Counted from the first letter of the stretch, positions 1 through 11,250 are shown. The stretch: DNA of 64,000 nt from Hofstenia miamia (GCA_004352715.1 SCFE01000012.1:2052950-2116949); one strand, 5' to 3'. Made by a program: numbers and translations. The notes: generated by a model not told the origin, from the sequence alone.

Positions 1-741
1 CATCACGGGATCAATTTGAAGGGTCCTTGTGCCAGTCACGAAACCGCACTTATGTTACGGTTAGGAGTTTTTCGATTCTTGCCTAGTCTGACTATCGATC
101 AATACATGTATAAAATAATCAATGCCTGAAACGACTGGATAGTCGACACCTAGGGATATTTATATATTCTTAAATGTAGGAGACTCGACTATAATTGACC
201 TGATAAATGACTTTACATGTAGTACTAGTAAATGTAGGTATAGGAAACTGCAATCTTATTACTTAAACGATTAAGCCGATAGTTTTACGGTAATGGCTAT
301 TTTAATATTATATAAATGCAGTTAGTGTCAATGCCCGGTTGCTTTACTAAATCAAAACAACAAACACTTTTACAAAATTGAGTTTAAGTCAATTACAACT
401 TTACTTGAGTGCACGCACTGAGCTAACGTAAGGTACACATAATTAATTCCAGTTGAGCTGAGGTGGTGCCGTAGACTCAATCATCGTTACAGAAGAGGAG
501 GAGCTGTCTTGTGGAGATCGGCTTTGGGCAGTGGCCCATGGAAGAACTGAAGAGGAAACATCATACGGCTCTGTCACCTAAGCAGTGATGGTCAATGCTC
601 AATTATTAGATTAACATAACTAGTTGATAAGAGAGAAAGGTCTGATGGTTTGACAACTTGGTAACACCTCACCTGCAATTTACCGAGTACTCGTTATCAG
701 TAATTAGACACAGCGTGATAAGCTAGGTGGAGGATGTTACA
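1..741 (+). repeat. Gypsy-family LTR (copy A), 5' part outside window
   Basis: Homologous along its length, in the same orientation, to the 3' two thirds of the LTR at 15479-16674; for example a block near 380 matches one near 16325, and the end GATGTTACA at 733-741 corresponds to GATGCTACA at 16666-16674. No primer-binding site follows, so it is a solo LTR or a 3' LTR in plus orientation. It keeps many CpGs that other copies have lost, so it may be younger or a separate subfamily. The 78 bp to the next LTR look like leader of the neighbouring element. Confidence 0.75.
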
Positions 742-797
742 TTACTTGTTGGTTCTAAGTCTTAGTCAGGATATTGGTTTGATTCTTCTCTTCTTTG

Positions 798-819
798 TTC
801 TTAACTGTCATGGTCACCA
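798..819 (-). other. Decayed primer-binding site
   Basis: Directly after the 3' end of minus-strand LTR B the minus strand reads TGGTGACCATGACAG. It shares the first eight bases and parts of the rest with the tRNA-Trp-type site at 13505-13524. It marks LTR B as a 5' LTR of a minus-strand element whose body is lost or lies under the LTR at 1-741. Confidence 0.5.
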
Positions 820-1930
820 TGTTGCATCAGCTACCAAGCTTTAGCAGAGAGTAAATGATTCTTTTAAATTATTGTTCCTCATTATAAGTGGGTAGGGATG
901 TACTGATGTTAACTTTTGTTTAACTATGACATGAGATACACTACTGTTAATCTTTACTTAACTTAAGGTAACTCAATACTGTTCAGGTATACTACCATTG
1001 CAGTTCTTCTCCATGATTTGGCTCTGGCCTCTGGCCAACTCTGATCTCTGAATCAATCCACAGGTGCCTCCATCATTGATTGAGTAGTTCCAAGTCTCAG
1101 CTCATCAAAGTACTTATGTGCTCCCTATCCTAACTCAATTTGTAGTGTGTAGTTGTGATACTTCACAACCTGGCAATGTCACTAGCTGCTTAATAAATAT
1201 TACTTCTGCCATTATAGAAAACTATTGGCTTTAATTAATATAGTTAGATAAAGTAAATAATTACTTCCAGCTTAATACTTTCATTTAAATAACAGTACAT
1301 GCTCAGTCTAATTATCAGTCTATTTATAGGTCACCTAGTTTACAGTATAATATAGATATAATCTATGGTAGGCTATCCAGCATTTTCTCTGATATCAATT
1401 ATTTAATCCATGCAAACAAATGAATTGATAGTCAGCTAAACAGAGAAAAACTCCCATTTGTACATTTAACCTAAATGTGGTTCATGGCTTGGATCAAGGA
1501 CCCTCAAGTTGCTCCCAATATGTGCCCAAGCCACTATTACTGCATTTACCATTTTGCTTGGCATGATTTATAGATAAGCAAACCAAATCAAATCTAAAGA
1601 TACAATTTTCAAAGAATTTACTTCAACAGTTTCTAAATTAATTTCAGCTCTATTTATACTCTAATTCAAAAAGTACCTGTTGTTCATTTGAATTTAATTT
1701 GTCTGCCAACATGGCTAAAAATATTGGAAGCGATTTTGCCCCCTTCATTTAGTCAAATTATTCATCAACAAGTACTAATTTGCTATTTAATTTCTTAGTT
1801 GCATTTACAAAAATAATGATGATAAATAAACTTAAATTGTTTTAATCAATAAATCATAATTTGATCTTAATAGTGACTAATCCTTTGATCTTCTCTTCTT
1901 TAGCAGCATTATTGTTTGGATTATGCTACA
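820..1930 (-). repeat. Gypsy-family LTR (copy B)
   Basis: Reverse complement of the LTR family at 15479-16674. On the minus strand it starts TGTAGCATAATCC (1930 downward) and ends GCAACA at 820. A TATAAATA box lies at 1651-1658 on the minus strand, about 275 bp from the LTR start, the same place as in copies D and E. A primer-binding-site remnant follows, so this is a 5' LTR. Numerous point differences and CpG loss suggest an old copy. Confidence 0.8.
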
Positions 1931-2268
1931 ATTTACATGCACTACCAGAGAGTGCAAATAAACAGGTAAACTATGAAGAGTATGATTACAACAATGAAGA
2001 CAAGAAACAAAAATTTATAAATGAGATCACAAAAGCAGTGACAGACCAATAAGGAAACACAGGAAACCAAAGTATGTGTAGAATCGTGGGCTGTAATTAT
2101 ACTAGAAAACTAATTGACTCTGCAGAAGGTTTAGTGTAGAAATACAACAGCCCCAATTCTGGGAAAAGCAGATAAAGAGAAAACAATACTAATATAAACA
2201 TTGGTAATTCATCCAAGTAATCGATACTTTAGGTAACTCCAAGATGACCAACTCACATGGCTTCCAGC
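1931..2268. other. Unassigned flank with LTR-end-like motif
   Basis: Lies between LTR B and the first gap. A short open frame on the plus strand (to 2052) runs out of the LTR and resembles nothing I recognise. At 2076 the plus strand reads TGTAGAATCGTGGG, close to the LTR end at 13525 (TGTAGAATTGTGGG), but no primer-binding site adjoins it. It may be a remnant of that second LTR type. Confidence 0.3.
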
Positions 2269-3268
2269 NNNNNNNNNNNNNNNNNNNNNNNNNNNNNNNN
2301 NNNNNNNNNNNNNNNNNNNNNNNNNNNNNNNNNNNNNNNNNNNNNNNNNNNNNNNNNNNNNNNNNNNNNNNNNNNNNNNNNNNNNNNNNNNNNNNNNNNN
2401 NNNNNNNNNNNNNNNNNNNNNNNNNNNNNNNNNNNNNNNNNNNNNNNNNNNNNNNNNNNNNNNNNNNNNNNNNNNNNNNNNNNNNNNNNNNNNNNNNNNN
2501 NNNNNNNNNNNNNNNNNNNNNNNNNNNNNNNNNNNNNNNNNNNNNNNNNNNNNNNNNNNNNNNNNNNNNNNNNNNNNNNNNNNNNNNNNNNNNNNNNNNN
2601 NNNNNNNNNNNNNNNNNNNNNNNNNNNNNNNNNNNNNNNNNNNNNNNNNNNNNNNNNNNNNNNNNNNNNNNNNNNNNNNNNNNNNNNNNNNNNNNNNNNN
2701 NNNNNNNNNNNNNNNNNNNNNNNNNNNNNNNNNNNNNNNNNNNNNNNNNNNNNNNNNNNNNNNNNNNNNNNNNNNNNNNNNNNNNNNNNNNNNNNNNNNN
2801 NNNNNNNNNNNNNNNNNNNNNNNNNNNNNNNNNNNNNNNNNNNNNNNNNNNNNNNNNNNNNNNNNNNNNNNNNNNNNNNNNNNNNNNNNNNNNNNNNNNN
2901 NNNNNNNNNNNNNNNNNNNNNNNNNNNNNNNNNNNNNNNNNNNNNNNNNNNNNNNNNNNNNNNNNNNNNNNNNNNNNNNNNNNNNNNNNNNNNNNNNNNN
3001 NNNNNNNNNNNNNNNNNNNNNNNNNNNNNNNNNNNNNNNNNNNNNNNNNNNNNNNNNNNNNNNNNNNNNNNNNNNNNNNNNNNNNNNNNNNNNNNNNNNN
3101 NNNNNNNNNNNNNNNNNNNNNNNNNNNNNNNNNNNNNNNNNNNNNNNNNNNNNNNNNNNNNNNNNNNNNNNNNNNNNNNNNNNNNNNNNNNNNNNNNNNN
3201 NNNNNNNNNNNNNNNNNNNNNNNNNNNNNNNNNNNNNNNNNNNNNNNNNNNNNNNNNNNNNNNNNNNN
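2269..3268. other. Assembly gap (1000 N)
   Basis: Exactly 1000 N, probably a placeholder of unknown true length. It hides the 5' part of the LTR that ends at 3393. Confidence 0.99.
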
Positions 3269-3393
3269 TAACTAGTTAATAAGAAAGAGAAATTTGATGG
3301 ATCAACAAATGGGTAACACCTCACCCACAGTTTACTAAGCATCCCTTAACAGTGATTAAACACGGCGTAACAAGCTAGGTGGAGGATGTTACA
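3269..3393 (+). repeat. Gypsy-family LTR 3' end (copy C) inserted in ORF3
   Basis: Matches the last ~125 bp of LTR copy A (about 617-741), including the end GGAGGATGTTACA. It is in plus orientation, opposite to the gypsy element that follows. The neighbouring minus-strand ORF3 loses homology to its relative at 10662 exactly where this LTR begins, so it looks like a separate insertion into that ORF. The gap hides the other boundary and any target duplication. Confidence 0.7.
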
Positions 3394-5390
3394 CCATTGT
3401 TCCAATTCAGCATACTGAGGCTCACGAGAGAATTGCATTAAGACCTCTCTTGTTCTTATTAACTCCAAGAATGCCTTCGTGGATCCAGGTTGTTGTTCAA
3501 TTAGTCTCTTAGTGCTTAACAGGGCATTCTCTAAGGAAAAGATTGCGAACTTAGTTTCAGCAGTGGCACCCCACATGTACTTTTTCATTGTCTCGGAAAA
3601 AATATTAATGTCCGACGGACAAATTCCCAACCTGTTGCTAATCAAGATAATCGACAACTTTCCTGTTATGCTGCTCACCCCCACCAGTTGGGCATAATGT
3701 TTTTCGTAGTGCTCCATAGCTCGTTTGTTTTTGCATGGTGATGATGGCGGCCCACATTTGTGTAACCAGTTTTTTACTTTCCATGTGAGTGGACAGACAG
3801 CTATTTCGTGATCTACCATTTTTGACAGGATGTTACATTTATTTTGGTAGATCAGTAAAATGATATGTGGGTCTCTCCTCAGATAGATGGCCATAATCCA
3901 GATGGCGCCTCTCGCAAAAATGTCAGGTACTCTGTCTTCTGAAAATAACAGTGATTTAAAGTTTTTCCGATCTTGAATTTTATAAGAAAACTTGATTTCC
4001 CGTAAAACTCTTTCAACAGACTGATGGTATTTATGAACTAGGACTTTTGATTCATATATTGGGCCAATCAGGGACTCGGGTTTTTTGTGGTTTTAATGTC
4101 TGTCCATATGGCTTGAATTTCTTGTAAAGTTTGAAAACTTTGAGAAAAAACAAAACTGACCCTCATATCTGTTACAGTGTGTATGGTGTTCATGTTTAGC
4201 AATTCCAGAGTTTGGGCCTGCAATATCGTATCAATAATCAGTTTTTTATCAACGGCTAATTTATGTGATGGAATTTTCTCACATAACATAAGATCTGTGA
4301 ATAATAATTTCGTGACTGAGGGCATCTGAGAGTTCTGCAGTGATATTTGGCTGTATTGGGATCTATAAAGAATAATAAAATTTTCCATCCTGTAGTTAAG
4401 GCTTTCTATCACTTTGGGGATGCTGTCTTCATGTTCTTCCCGGAGTACTATTACCAGTCTTATTCCTTCAACCTTCGCTATACAATACGCAATTTCTATC
4501 TGTTCCATTATGTGTTCATCTTGAACTTCATGAATTCTCAGAAAATAAATTACTAACAGGTTTGGTAAATCAATGTTAACACATTCAAAGCTTCTAATGG
4601 GGCTTCCACTGTTTAAAAACTTGCAGAGATTGTATATTGAAAAGTCTTCATCAAAGGAAATATGTACTGTACTTCTCCAATATAACCGGCTAATTCCTTC
4701 AAGCATGCTGGAATCATAACAAATTATACAATTTATTTGAGGACGTTTTTCTGCATCAATTATAAAAGGTATTATATTGATTGAACAACTTAACTTTTTG
4801 GTGTTGTATGTCCATCATAATTGGTTCTGGGTAGCCTCTGAAATATCATCGTGAATGTAATGTACTGCTCGACGTGGAGCTATGAAATAGGGGTGCAATG
4901 TGTCTGCACCAACTTTGGACATCCTTTTCTTGCGTTCTTCTGCCTTCCTAGAGCAGACTGTTGAAGTAACAGAACTATTAGAGGTAGAGGGGGCTATTGA
5001 ATCACTCTTTGGGGATGTATTTACATTTTGTAAAGCACAAAAAGGGGTACGTAAATGTTGCTTATTTAGAGTTGTTGAGGTTTGTATTGCCAGCTCTGAT
5101 CACGCGCGTGGAAGTACGTGTCCCCCCATGGAGTAGCAAGATGAGGACGGTGTTGATGCTGTCTCCTCTCCTAAGTGTGGAGCTACTTGTCGCCCGCACA
5201 GTATAGGACTCTCCTCAGCACCTTCATGTCGTCCTCGTTTGTTTTCGCGTGCCTCATCAAGCAAAGATCCAGGTCTCCCACGCCTCAATGAGGATGTGAC
5301 ATCATGTCCGCTAACCTCCATTCTCCTTCTCACTCTTTGACGGGATGGAGGAGCTGGCGACTCTAATTTGTTCTTCCCTATCGGTGTCAT
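3394..5390 (-). pseudogene. Third ORF of gypsy element, env position, function unknown
   Basis: Open stretches at 5390-5100, 4706-4068 and about 4083-3394, with shorter linking frames, form one degraded reading frame of roughly 650 codons after integrase. Its start overlaps the end of the integrase ORF in another frame. The first ~60 residues are basic (RQRVRRR, ENKRGR), like a nuclear-localisation or nucleic-acid-binding region. The middle has alternating beta-like strands (LVIYFL, IRLVIVL, FIILYR). I see no signal peptide, transmembrane segment or furin site, so it does not look like an envelope protein. Breaks: a TGA near 5100, a TGA near 4810 and a frameshift at an A-run near 4080; the C terminus is cut by LTR C. 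Relatives occur at 10662-11250 and 38801-39064. I do not recognise the family. Confidence 0.6.
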
Positions 5391-6478
5391 TCCTAAACAT
5401 ATCTATGAGGTTAAGATCACAAATGTTGGGATCAAAAGTTTGATTCTCTCTGGCTCGCCTTGAAGGCAAAACTCGTGAGCCAACATTATCTACTATATCA
5501 TGTTCAAAATCAGTATCATAGAAGTCTTCCTCGGCAAACTCAGTTAAATTATCATAAGTTGCAAATTCATCAATACCATTATCGACTAATGTAAATTCGT
5601 TATTATCATCAATGATGACATTATCAATATCTTTAATTGATTGTTTTAATCTCTGAAAGTGTACGGTTTTTCCGTTATTGAGTGTGTATGTATTGTGGTC
5701 GAGCACTTTCTCTACAGTGAATGGACCCTGCCAGTTATTGGCTAATTTTCGCACCTGATTGTGATCAGTTATAATACGAGGTAGATATGCAAATACTTTA
5801 TCTCCTCGTTTATGCGATTCACCATACAGTTTTTTGTTAAATGTTCTTTTTTGTCGTATACAAGATTGGTTAGTGTTGTGACAAATAGTTAAGTGAATCT
5901 GCTGCATATCACGTAATAACTGATCAACATATTTATCTAAGGTAATTTCTGAATAGTGTGGATACATCATTGATAACGAGGTTAATGCTTTGCAGCCGAA
6001 CATGGCTTTAAACAGACTGACCCCAGTTGTAGAATGGACTGAGGTATTATAAAAAAATTCGATACATTCTATCACCCGACGCCAATCCTTCCCTGCTGCT
6101 CGTGATAATGCCACTCTAATTAGTTTTATTAAAGTTCGGTTTAGGCATTCCACTGCCATTGGCTTGAGGGTGATATGCAGTGGTGAAGTCATGTAATATT
6201 TCTAATTCAGGCATGAGGGTTTTCATCAAATTACTTTCAAACTGTGGGCCATGATCTGAAATTAGCCGAGACATAGGACAGTATTTTAAAATCCATTCCT
6301 TCACTATTTTATCAGCTACCTTCTCAGCTTGTGTACTGTCCATGGGAATTATCCTAGCATATTTGGTAAAGTGATCTATGATTACTAAAAGATGTTGAAA
6401 TCCCTCGCTGTCACTGGATAATTGCTCCAGGTCCATATGTACGATCTCATTCAGACTGGTGGCTGCACAACATTCCAA
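5311..6478 (-). pseudogene. Gypsy integrase core and C-terminal domain
   Basis: Two overlapping frames (6478-6116 and 6192-5311) separated by one frameshift. The first has IVHMDLEQL and LISDHGPQFES, the first two catalytic Asp sites of the DDE core. The second starts just before VECLNRTLIK, which holds the catalytic Glu in the usual context. Further on, NWQGPFTVEKVLDHNTYTL is the GPF/Y module typical of Ty3/gypsy integrases. The C-terminal tail is acidic (poly Asp/Glu). Integrase inserts the cDNA into host DNA; this copy is inactivated by the frameshift. Confidence 0.9.
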
Positions 6479-7035
6479 TTCAGCCCTCTGTTCTGGGAAA
6501 TGAGAGGAGTTATTTAATAAACACTTCCCACATTTGTTGATTATGTCCTGAACTGTTGATCAAATCCCAATGGTAACATAACGAGAGTTAAATGTCTTTT
6601 TGGTTTGTATAATTCCTAAATGGCCCCTTTCATGAACCCTCCTTACAAGATCTCTTTTGAAATATTCTCTGGAATAGCAAGGCGATTATTTTGACTCTTT
6701 GCATATAATAGTCCTTTCTCTGTCATTTTCCAGTTATATCAATTGTAATATCTGATAGCAGTCGGTGAAAGGGGATGGAAGGGGTCCTTCATCCTTCTCA
6801 TAATATCAGAGAGTGTGAGATCATTTTGTTGGTGTTTAATAATCTCTTCTTCAGATATTTCTTCGCGGATTAAGATTGGTAGAATTTCTTTACCGTTTTG
6901 ATCGGAATTTATTTCAGGAATCAATTCATATTCAGTGTGTGGTAGAAACGCAAATGGGATCTTCTCTCTGGCTGGCTTTTTTAGATCCCTTTCATAGCTT
7001 GGCAACACTGTCCAGTAGTTGGCATTCAAATGCAA
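6479..7035 (-). pseudogene. Gypsy pol linker and integrase zinc-binding region
   Basis: Frame 7035-6739 covers the linker after RNase H. The following ~260 bp, with stops and frameshifts, still shows an HERGHLG-like His pair and CGKC, the two halves of the HHCC zinc finger at the integrase N terminus. The linker (LPILIREEISEEE, then LSDIMRRMKDP) aligns with a matching stretch in element 2 near 11380-11230, which shows where element 2 lost its integrase. Confidence 0.75.
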
Positions 7036-8493
7036 GCGTCCAGGTGATGTTTTATCGAGAAGGAGAAATCATTAAGTTATTCTATCCATCTGGCTACTAT
7101 GTTGGACTTATCTCCTGAAAATTTCTTAAGCCAGGCTAGTGTGCTATTATCTATGCGCACAATGAACTTTCGACCTAAAATAAAATATCAGAATGTCTTG
7201 AGCGACTCCACTAATGCTAACATCTCACATTTGGTCGCACCGTAATTCTTCTCAGCAGCTCGTAGTTTTCTACTAAAATATTGAACCGGGCTTTTGATTC
7301 TGTTTATCTCCTGGCTTAACACGCCACTGATGGCAACAGTGCTTGCATCACAGTCCATGATAAAATCCTTGTTGTAGTCCGGAATATTTAGCGATGGTAT
7401 TTTTTGTAACTCAGTTTTGATTCCTTCTAAAGCTTCCTGTTCAGTCCATGTACATTTAAACTTGTGAGACTTCTTAAGTAGTTGAGTTATGGATTTTGTT
7501 TTCTCGGCCAAATCAGGGATAAACATTCTGTAGTAATTTAGAAATCCCATTAACCTCTGCACATCTTTTCTGCTCCTGGGTGTCTCAATCTTCTCTAGAA
7601 ATTGCTTAGCATTGGTTTTGATTGAGATTCTTCCATGCTCTATCACTCTGCCAAGAAACGTAACTTTAAGTTGTGCCAGAGAGCATTTATTTCCATTCAC
7701 CTTAAGTCTGGCTTTCTGCAACAGTTCCAAAGTCTGGTTCAATTTCTCAAGATGTTCGTCAAAAGTCTCACTCGCTACAAGAATGTCATCAATATATGCC
7801 GAAATACCGGGTTTGAGAATGTTGGACTTGTTGGTTAGGACTTTGGTTACATAGCGCTGAAAAGTTGCAGGGGCATTACATAACCTGAAAGCCATATATT
7901 TCCATTCATATAGGCCGTATGGTGTAATGAATGCAGTCTTTTGAATGTCGGATGGACGCATCAGCACCTGCCAGTAAGCTTTACAGAGATCGAGGCAGGA
8001 GAAAAACTTATATTTACTGGCATCATATAACAGGTCCTTGATTTGAGGCAATGGGTAAGCGTCTTTGATCGTGATATCATTTAATTTCCGAAAATCAATA
8101 CATAACCTGTATTTTTCCCCTTGTCAAATAAACACTGTGGGGGCAGCATAGGGACTGTTGCTTCCCTGAATTATCCCACTCTCGATTAGATCCTTTAGAA
8201 TTTTTGCGTACTCTGATTTGAGGTTTTGCGGGTAATTGAATCAGCTTATCCTGCTTCACCTCAATAGCGTGTTCTTTGACAATGGCTTGCCCCACGCTTA
8301 TTGTCCTGTCATTAAAAACTTTGCTCTTGCTTTGAAGTATCAAAATGAGTGACCTTTTATCTGTATCGTTTAGATGTGGGTGGGTTTCGTGGTTTACCAT
8401 AGGGATCTTAACACTGGATAACTCTTCTAGATCGTGGATGGCAGTACATATGGACAAACAGGAGGTTTCAACACTCTCGACCCTGACTGGCAC
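7036..8493 (-). pseudogene. Gypsy reverse transcriptase and RNase H
   Basis: Main open frame 8051-7188, extended upstream by 8493-8095 and downstream to about 7036 across stops. RT landmarks: FFSCLDLCKAYWQV (first catalytic Asp), FRLCNAPATFQRYV, and YIDDILVAS (YXDD box, near residue 86 of the 287-aa frame). The thumb/connection has LMGFLNYYRMFIP. RNase H begins at DFIMDCDAST (near residue 230) and continues past a stop to RIDNSTLAWL. A frameshift near 8215, a stop near 8125 and one near 7187 disable it. The enzyme copies the element RNA to DNA. Confidence 0.92.
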
Positions 8494-8523
8494 TCCGATG
8501 ATTTGTAGATCAGATTCTTTAAA

Positions 8524-9138
8524 TCATATTGGATGCGTTGACCCATTAAAGATAGTGACATAAGTTTTTCCTGAAATTGCCTTGCAGAGATCAGGTGAAA
8601 AGGAGATACCTTTAATATATTTGCCTCTTTGTCCCACTATCATCACGTCTCCATTTGTCTCTGACTCCAAGAACATGGTGATTTGAGTCCAGTGCTTTGC
8701 TTCTAAGTAGACAGAATCAGATAGATTAAACACAACTTCCCGTTCGGGAATAGTAGCTAACTGTGTGGCGTCTTGATCTTTGATGGATATCGTGTTATTT
8801 TTATAATTGATCATGCATGCGTTCCTCTCAAGGAAGTCATTACCCAGAATCAAATTGTATGGCAGTTGATGGTTAGCTGTATCAATGACAATGAGGTCGA
8901 CTTCAAACTGTTCAGTGCGAATCTTTAGCGGGGCATTTCGTAATTTCCCTTTCAGTGAAATTGAATTTCCTGATGCATCAATGAGTTTCAGATCAGATGA
9001 TGGATTTAATGAATCACGGGTGAAGCAAATGTCTTTACAGCATTCATCGCTTATGATTGAAGCTGCAGCCCCAGTGTCTATGGTGGCATTAATAATTCGT
9101 CCATTCATTTCCACAGGAATTACGTTTTTCCTTATCAA
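8524..9138 (-). pseudogene. Gypsy aspartic protease
   Basis: A 204-aa open frame. INATIDTGAAASIIS near residue 20 contains the DTG(A) catalytic triplet of retropepsins, and LILGNDFLERN near residue 97 is the usual ILG-D-F motif near the flap/C-terminal half. It follows gag in a different frame with a short overlap into the linker and precedes RT. It would cleave the Gag-Pol polyprotein. The frame itself is intact, but the element is not. Confidence 0.88.
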
Positions 9139-9191
9139 ATTCGTGATAACCAGTACGTCCTGTGCATGTTTTGAAGGAGTCAGTGCTCCAA

Positions 9192-10383
9192 TTAATTTAA
9201 ATGTGGGGACTGGTTCTCTGTCAGATTGACTAACAAGGTATCGGAAGCAGACATAACAAGATCATGATCATCCACCAAGAAACCCTCACCTTTGGCAACA
9301 ATTTGGATTTTCGCCTTACAATTTGATTTAAAATGTCCTTTCTTGCCACATTGAAAACACCTTATTGACGCCATGTCGAAGTCTTTCTTCAAGACCATTT
9401 TCTTAGATTCATGTCTTATGGTTGTTCCAGATAGTTCATGTAGATCTTTATCGATTCTGGTAGAGTTATAAATCATGTAAACAACACTAGTTGCCTTTTG
9501 TATAATCTTGTGTAAGCTCTCCTCTGGGTCGCATTTCATCTCCAAGCGACTCTGAATTGAAGGGGGAAAACCTCTGCAAATATAGGAGAATAAATCATGC
9601 CGAGAATATTCTGGAGACAAGCTACTTAATTGGAAAAGTCTCTCAACTTGCGTAATATAATTATGAATATCATCCCCTCTCTTAAAAGACATATCACAGA
9701 GCAGAGTCTTGTATTGGTGTTTTATGTGAGGGGCTTTGTAGTGATCCTCAAAAAATCCAACTAACAGTTGATAATCAGTCTTGATATTCCTATCCAACAT
9801 CATGTATTGATTGTATGCTAGCCCACTTAAATATAGTGGGAATTGTGATACAGCGTCTTCCTGAGATGTTTTATACTGTTTCATGTGAAGCTCAAACAGA
9901 AAGAACCACTCCTCAAAAGATTGTGCAACTGTGTCAATTTGTCCAGTGAATTTAGGTAAGACTGAATGTTTACTATGCACCAGTATTTGCCCAGGAGTCT
10001 CAACAGGAAGAATCAAACTATGAAAACGAGGTTGCTTATCTGAGGTGGTACCATTTACTGGGCTCATTGCATCAGTAATATGTTCTTTTGCAGTAGTTAC
10101 TGTGGTGGAAACACAAGGAGGCTGCACGTGGACAGGAGTAATGAAGTCTCTTGAAGGGGTAACAGCAGTAGCAATAGATGCTTGAGTAAATGCAAGATTC
10201 GACGGCACAAACAAAGTGCTGCATGACGACCCTGAAGTGGGTGGAATCATCACCTTATTTTCATTGCACGGTGAGGGCATGGGTGCACTCAGGCAAGCAG
10301 GGGTTGAATTTCTGCCTTCTCCAGATCGAATCATCTGTGCAAGCTGATCAGTGATCCTCTTTGCCCAATCCCCTAAAGCTTTG
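9192..10383 (-). pseudogene. Gypsy gag with CCHC zinc knuckle
   Basis: Open frame of 380 aa from the first ATG (10334), with in-frame coding-like sequence up to about 10400 (ALGDWAKRITDQLAQ), so the true start is upstream and lost. The N terminus is rich in Pro/Thr/Ser. The capsid-like part is at residues ~130-280 (FEEWFFLFELHMKQY, LSGLAYNQYM, MSFKRGDDIHNYITQVERLF). The knuckle CFQCGKKGHFKSNC lies near residue 335. Gag packages the element RNA. Length and layout are usual for Ty3/gypsy. Confidence 0.88.
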
Positions 10384-10644
10384 TGTAGTGTGGCACTGTT
10401 TGCTTACAATCATATTCCCTATTTATACAAAAGTAGGTAAATATTTACTGTTTTTACAAAAGTTAGTTTCTCTCACAAATTAACTGAGCAATTACATGTA
10501 ATTCTAAAGCTCTGAGGGGACAATCGCTAAGTTTGAAACTTAGGTTCAAAATAATCACAAATTAACAATTCATTAACAAAATAGCACAGAATTAATTTGA
10601 GAGTGCCTAAAAATTAAAGTAAAAATTCAAAGAGTGACTCTACA
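10384..10644 (-). repeat. Short TG...CA-bounded interval with TATA box (possible LTR remnant)
   Basis: 261 bp between element 1 gag and element 2 ORF3. On the minus strand it begins TGTAGAGTCACTC and ends CACTACA, and has TATAAATA at 10420-10427. Its start lies just after the ORF3 fragment and the GGGGGGCA run, which is where the 3' LTR begins in the copy at 39221 (GAGGAGGGCA then TGTAGCG). It may be element 2's 3' LTR, truncated or of a compact type. It does not match the 1.1-kb LTR family beyond the first bases, and I see no target duplication. Confidence 0.4.
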
Positions 10645-10661
10645 TGCCCCCCATTGCAGGG

Positions 10662-11250
10662 TTAAGGCTGTGGTAACAGTTTGATGGTAGGACCACACAA
10701 CAACTTTTGGGCTTCTTTGATCATCCCTTTGGCCAATATGTCATCCCAGGATGAAACTTCTGTGTACTGGGGCCACCTGGTGACTTGCATTAATGCCTCC
10801 TGTTGAGTGACAGTTTTGCTGCATAATCTGAAATATTTGAGCTCTGGTAGCCTCGAACTAATAGGACAGTTTCGTCGCAACACATTCAACCTCCAGGTGA
10901 AGGTATCATAGAAACACTCATAAAGATGAAGACCCTTGAGGGTGATGAGGAGCGTCATCAAGGCATTGGTGTCTGAGGTATGCACATCTTCCACGCTAAT
11001 TTTGGTATCAGGATAAAAGTGAAGGAAAACATCCCTGAGAGATCCCATACAGGTAGCTTGGTTGATGAAGAGCAAGTAATACTCATTTACTTGTTGCAGG
11101 GTCATTTCTTTGGGGTCTGTTATGCTGGCATGCAGCAATGTAATGATCTCAATATGCTTGGTTACATCATAATTGTGGGTTATGGTCTCAGCTTTATTAG
11201 CCCACATCAAGTCACTGTATTTAAAGGAGTCCAGCCTCAGTGATTTTCCA
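10662..11250 (-). pseudogene. ORF3 C-terminal fragment in element 2
   Basis: Open to 11360, but the part above about 11240 is an out-of-frame shadow of the pol linker (another frame there reads LSEIIYKVKN and WKITEAGLL, matching element 1). Below that, VNEYYLLFINQATCMGSL, then ALMTLLITLKGLHLYECFYD, then EALMQVTRWPQYTEVSSWDD align with the ORF3 end at 3394 (EVLMQFSREPQYAELEQW) and the fragment at 38801 (TLMIAIKGIHLYKKFYK). It extends about 25 residues past the point where ORF3 of element 1 is cut. Function unknown. Confidence 0.55.

Larger units (their letters stand above)
3394..10383 (-). mobile_element. Ty3/gypsy LTR retrotransposon body (element 1)
   Basis: In minus-strand order: gag with a zinc knuckle, aspartic protease, reverse transcriptase, RNase H, integrase (zinc region, DDE core, GPF/Y module) and a third ORF. 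This order (RT-RH before IN) defines Ty3/gypsy. Several frameshifts and stops make it defective, yet all domains are readable. The 5' side (10384) abuts unrelated sequence that separates it from element 2, so its own 5' LTR is missing; the 3' side is cut by LTR copy C. Confidence 0.9.

Noticed and set aside
2209-3342. Long open frames across N gaps (also at 13861-14937, 21417-21905, 29106-29387 and 45455-46625)
   Set aside because: They exist only because N codons are not stops; there is no coding evidence in the flanking bases.
4068-4706. Reading ORF3 as an envelope gene
   Set aside because: No signal peptide, transmembrane anchor or cleavage site in the readable parts; position alone is not sufficient.
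7612-7854. Plus-strand frames inside the gypsy pol and gag (also 8345-8563, 8885-9229 and 4900-5206)
   Set aside because: Antisense shadows of the minus-strand retrotransposon genes.
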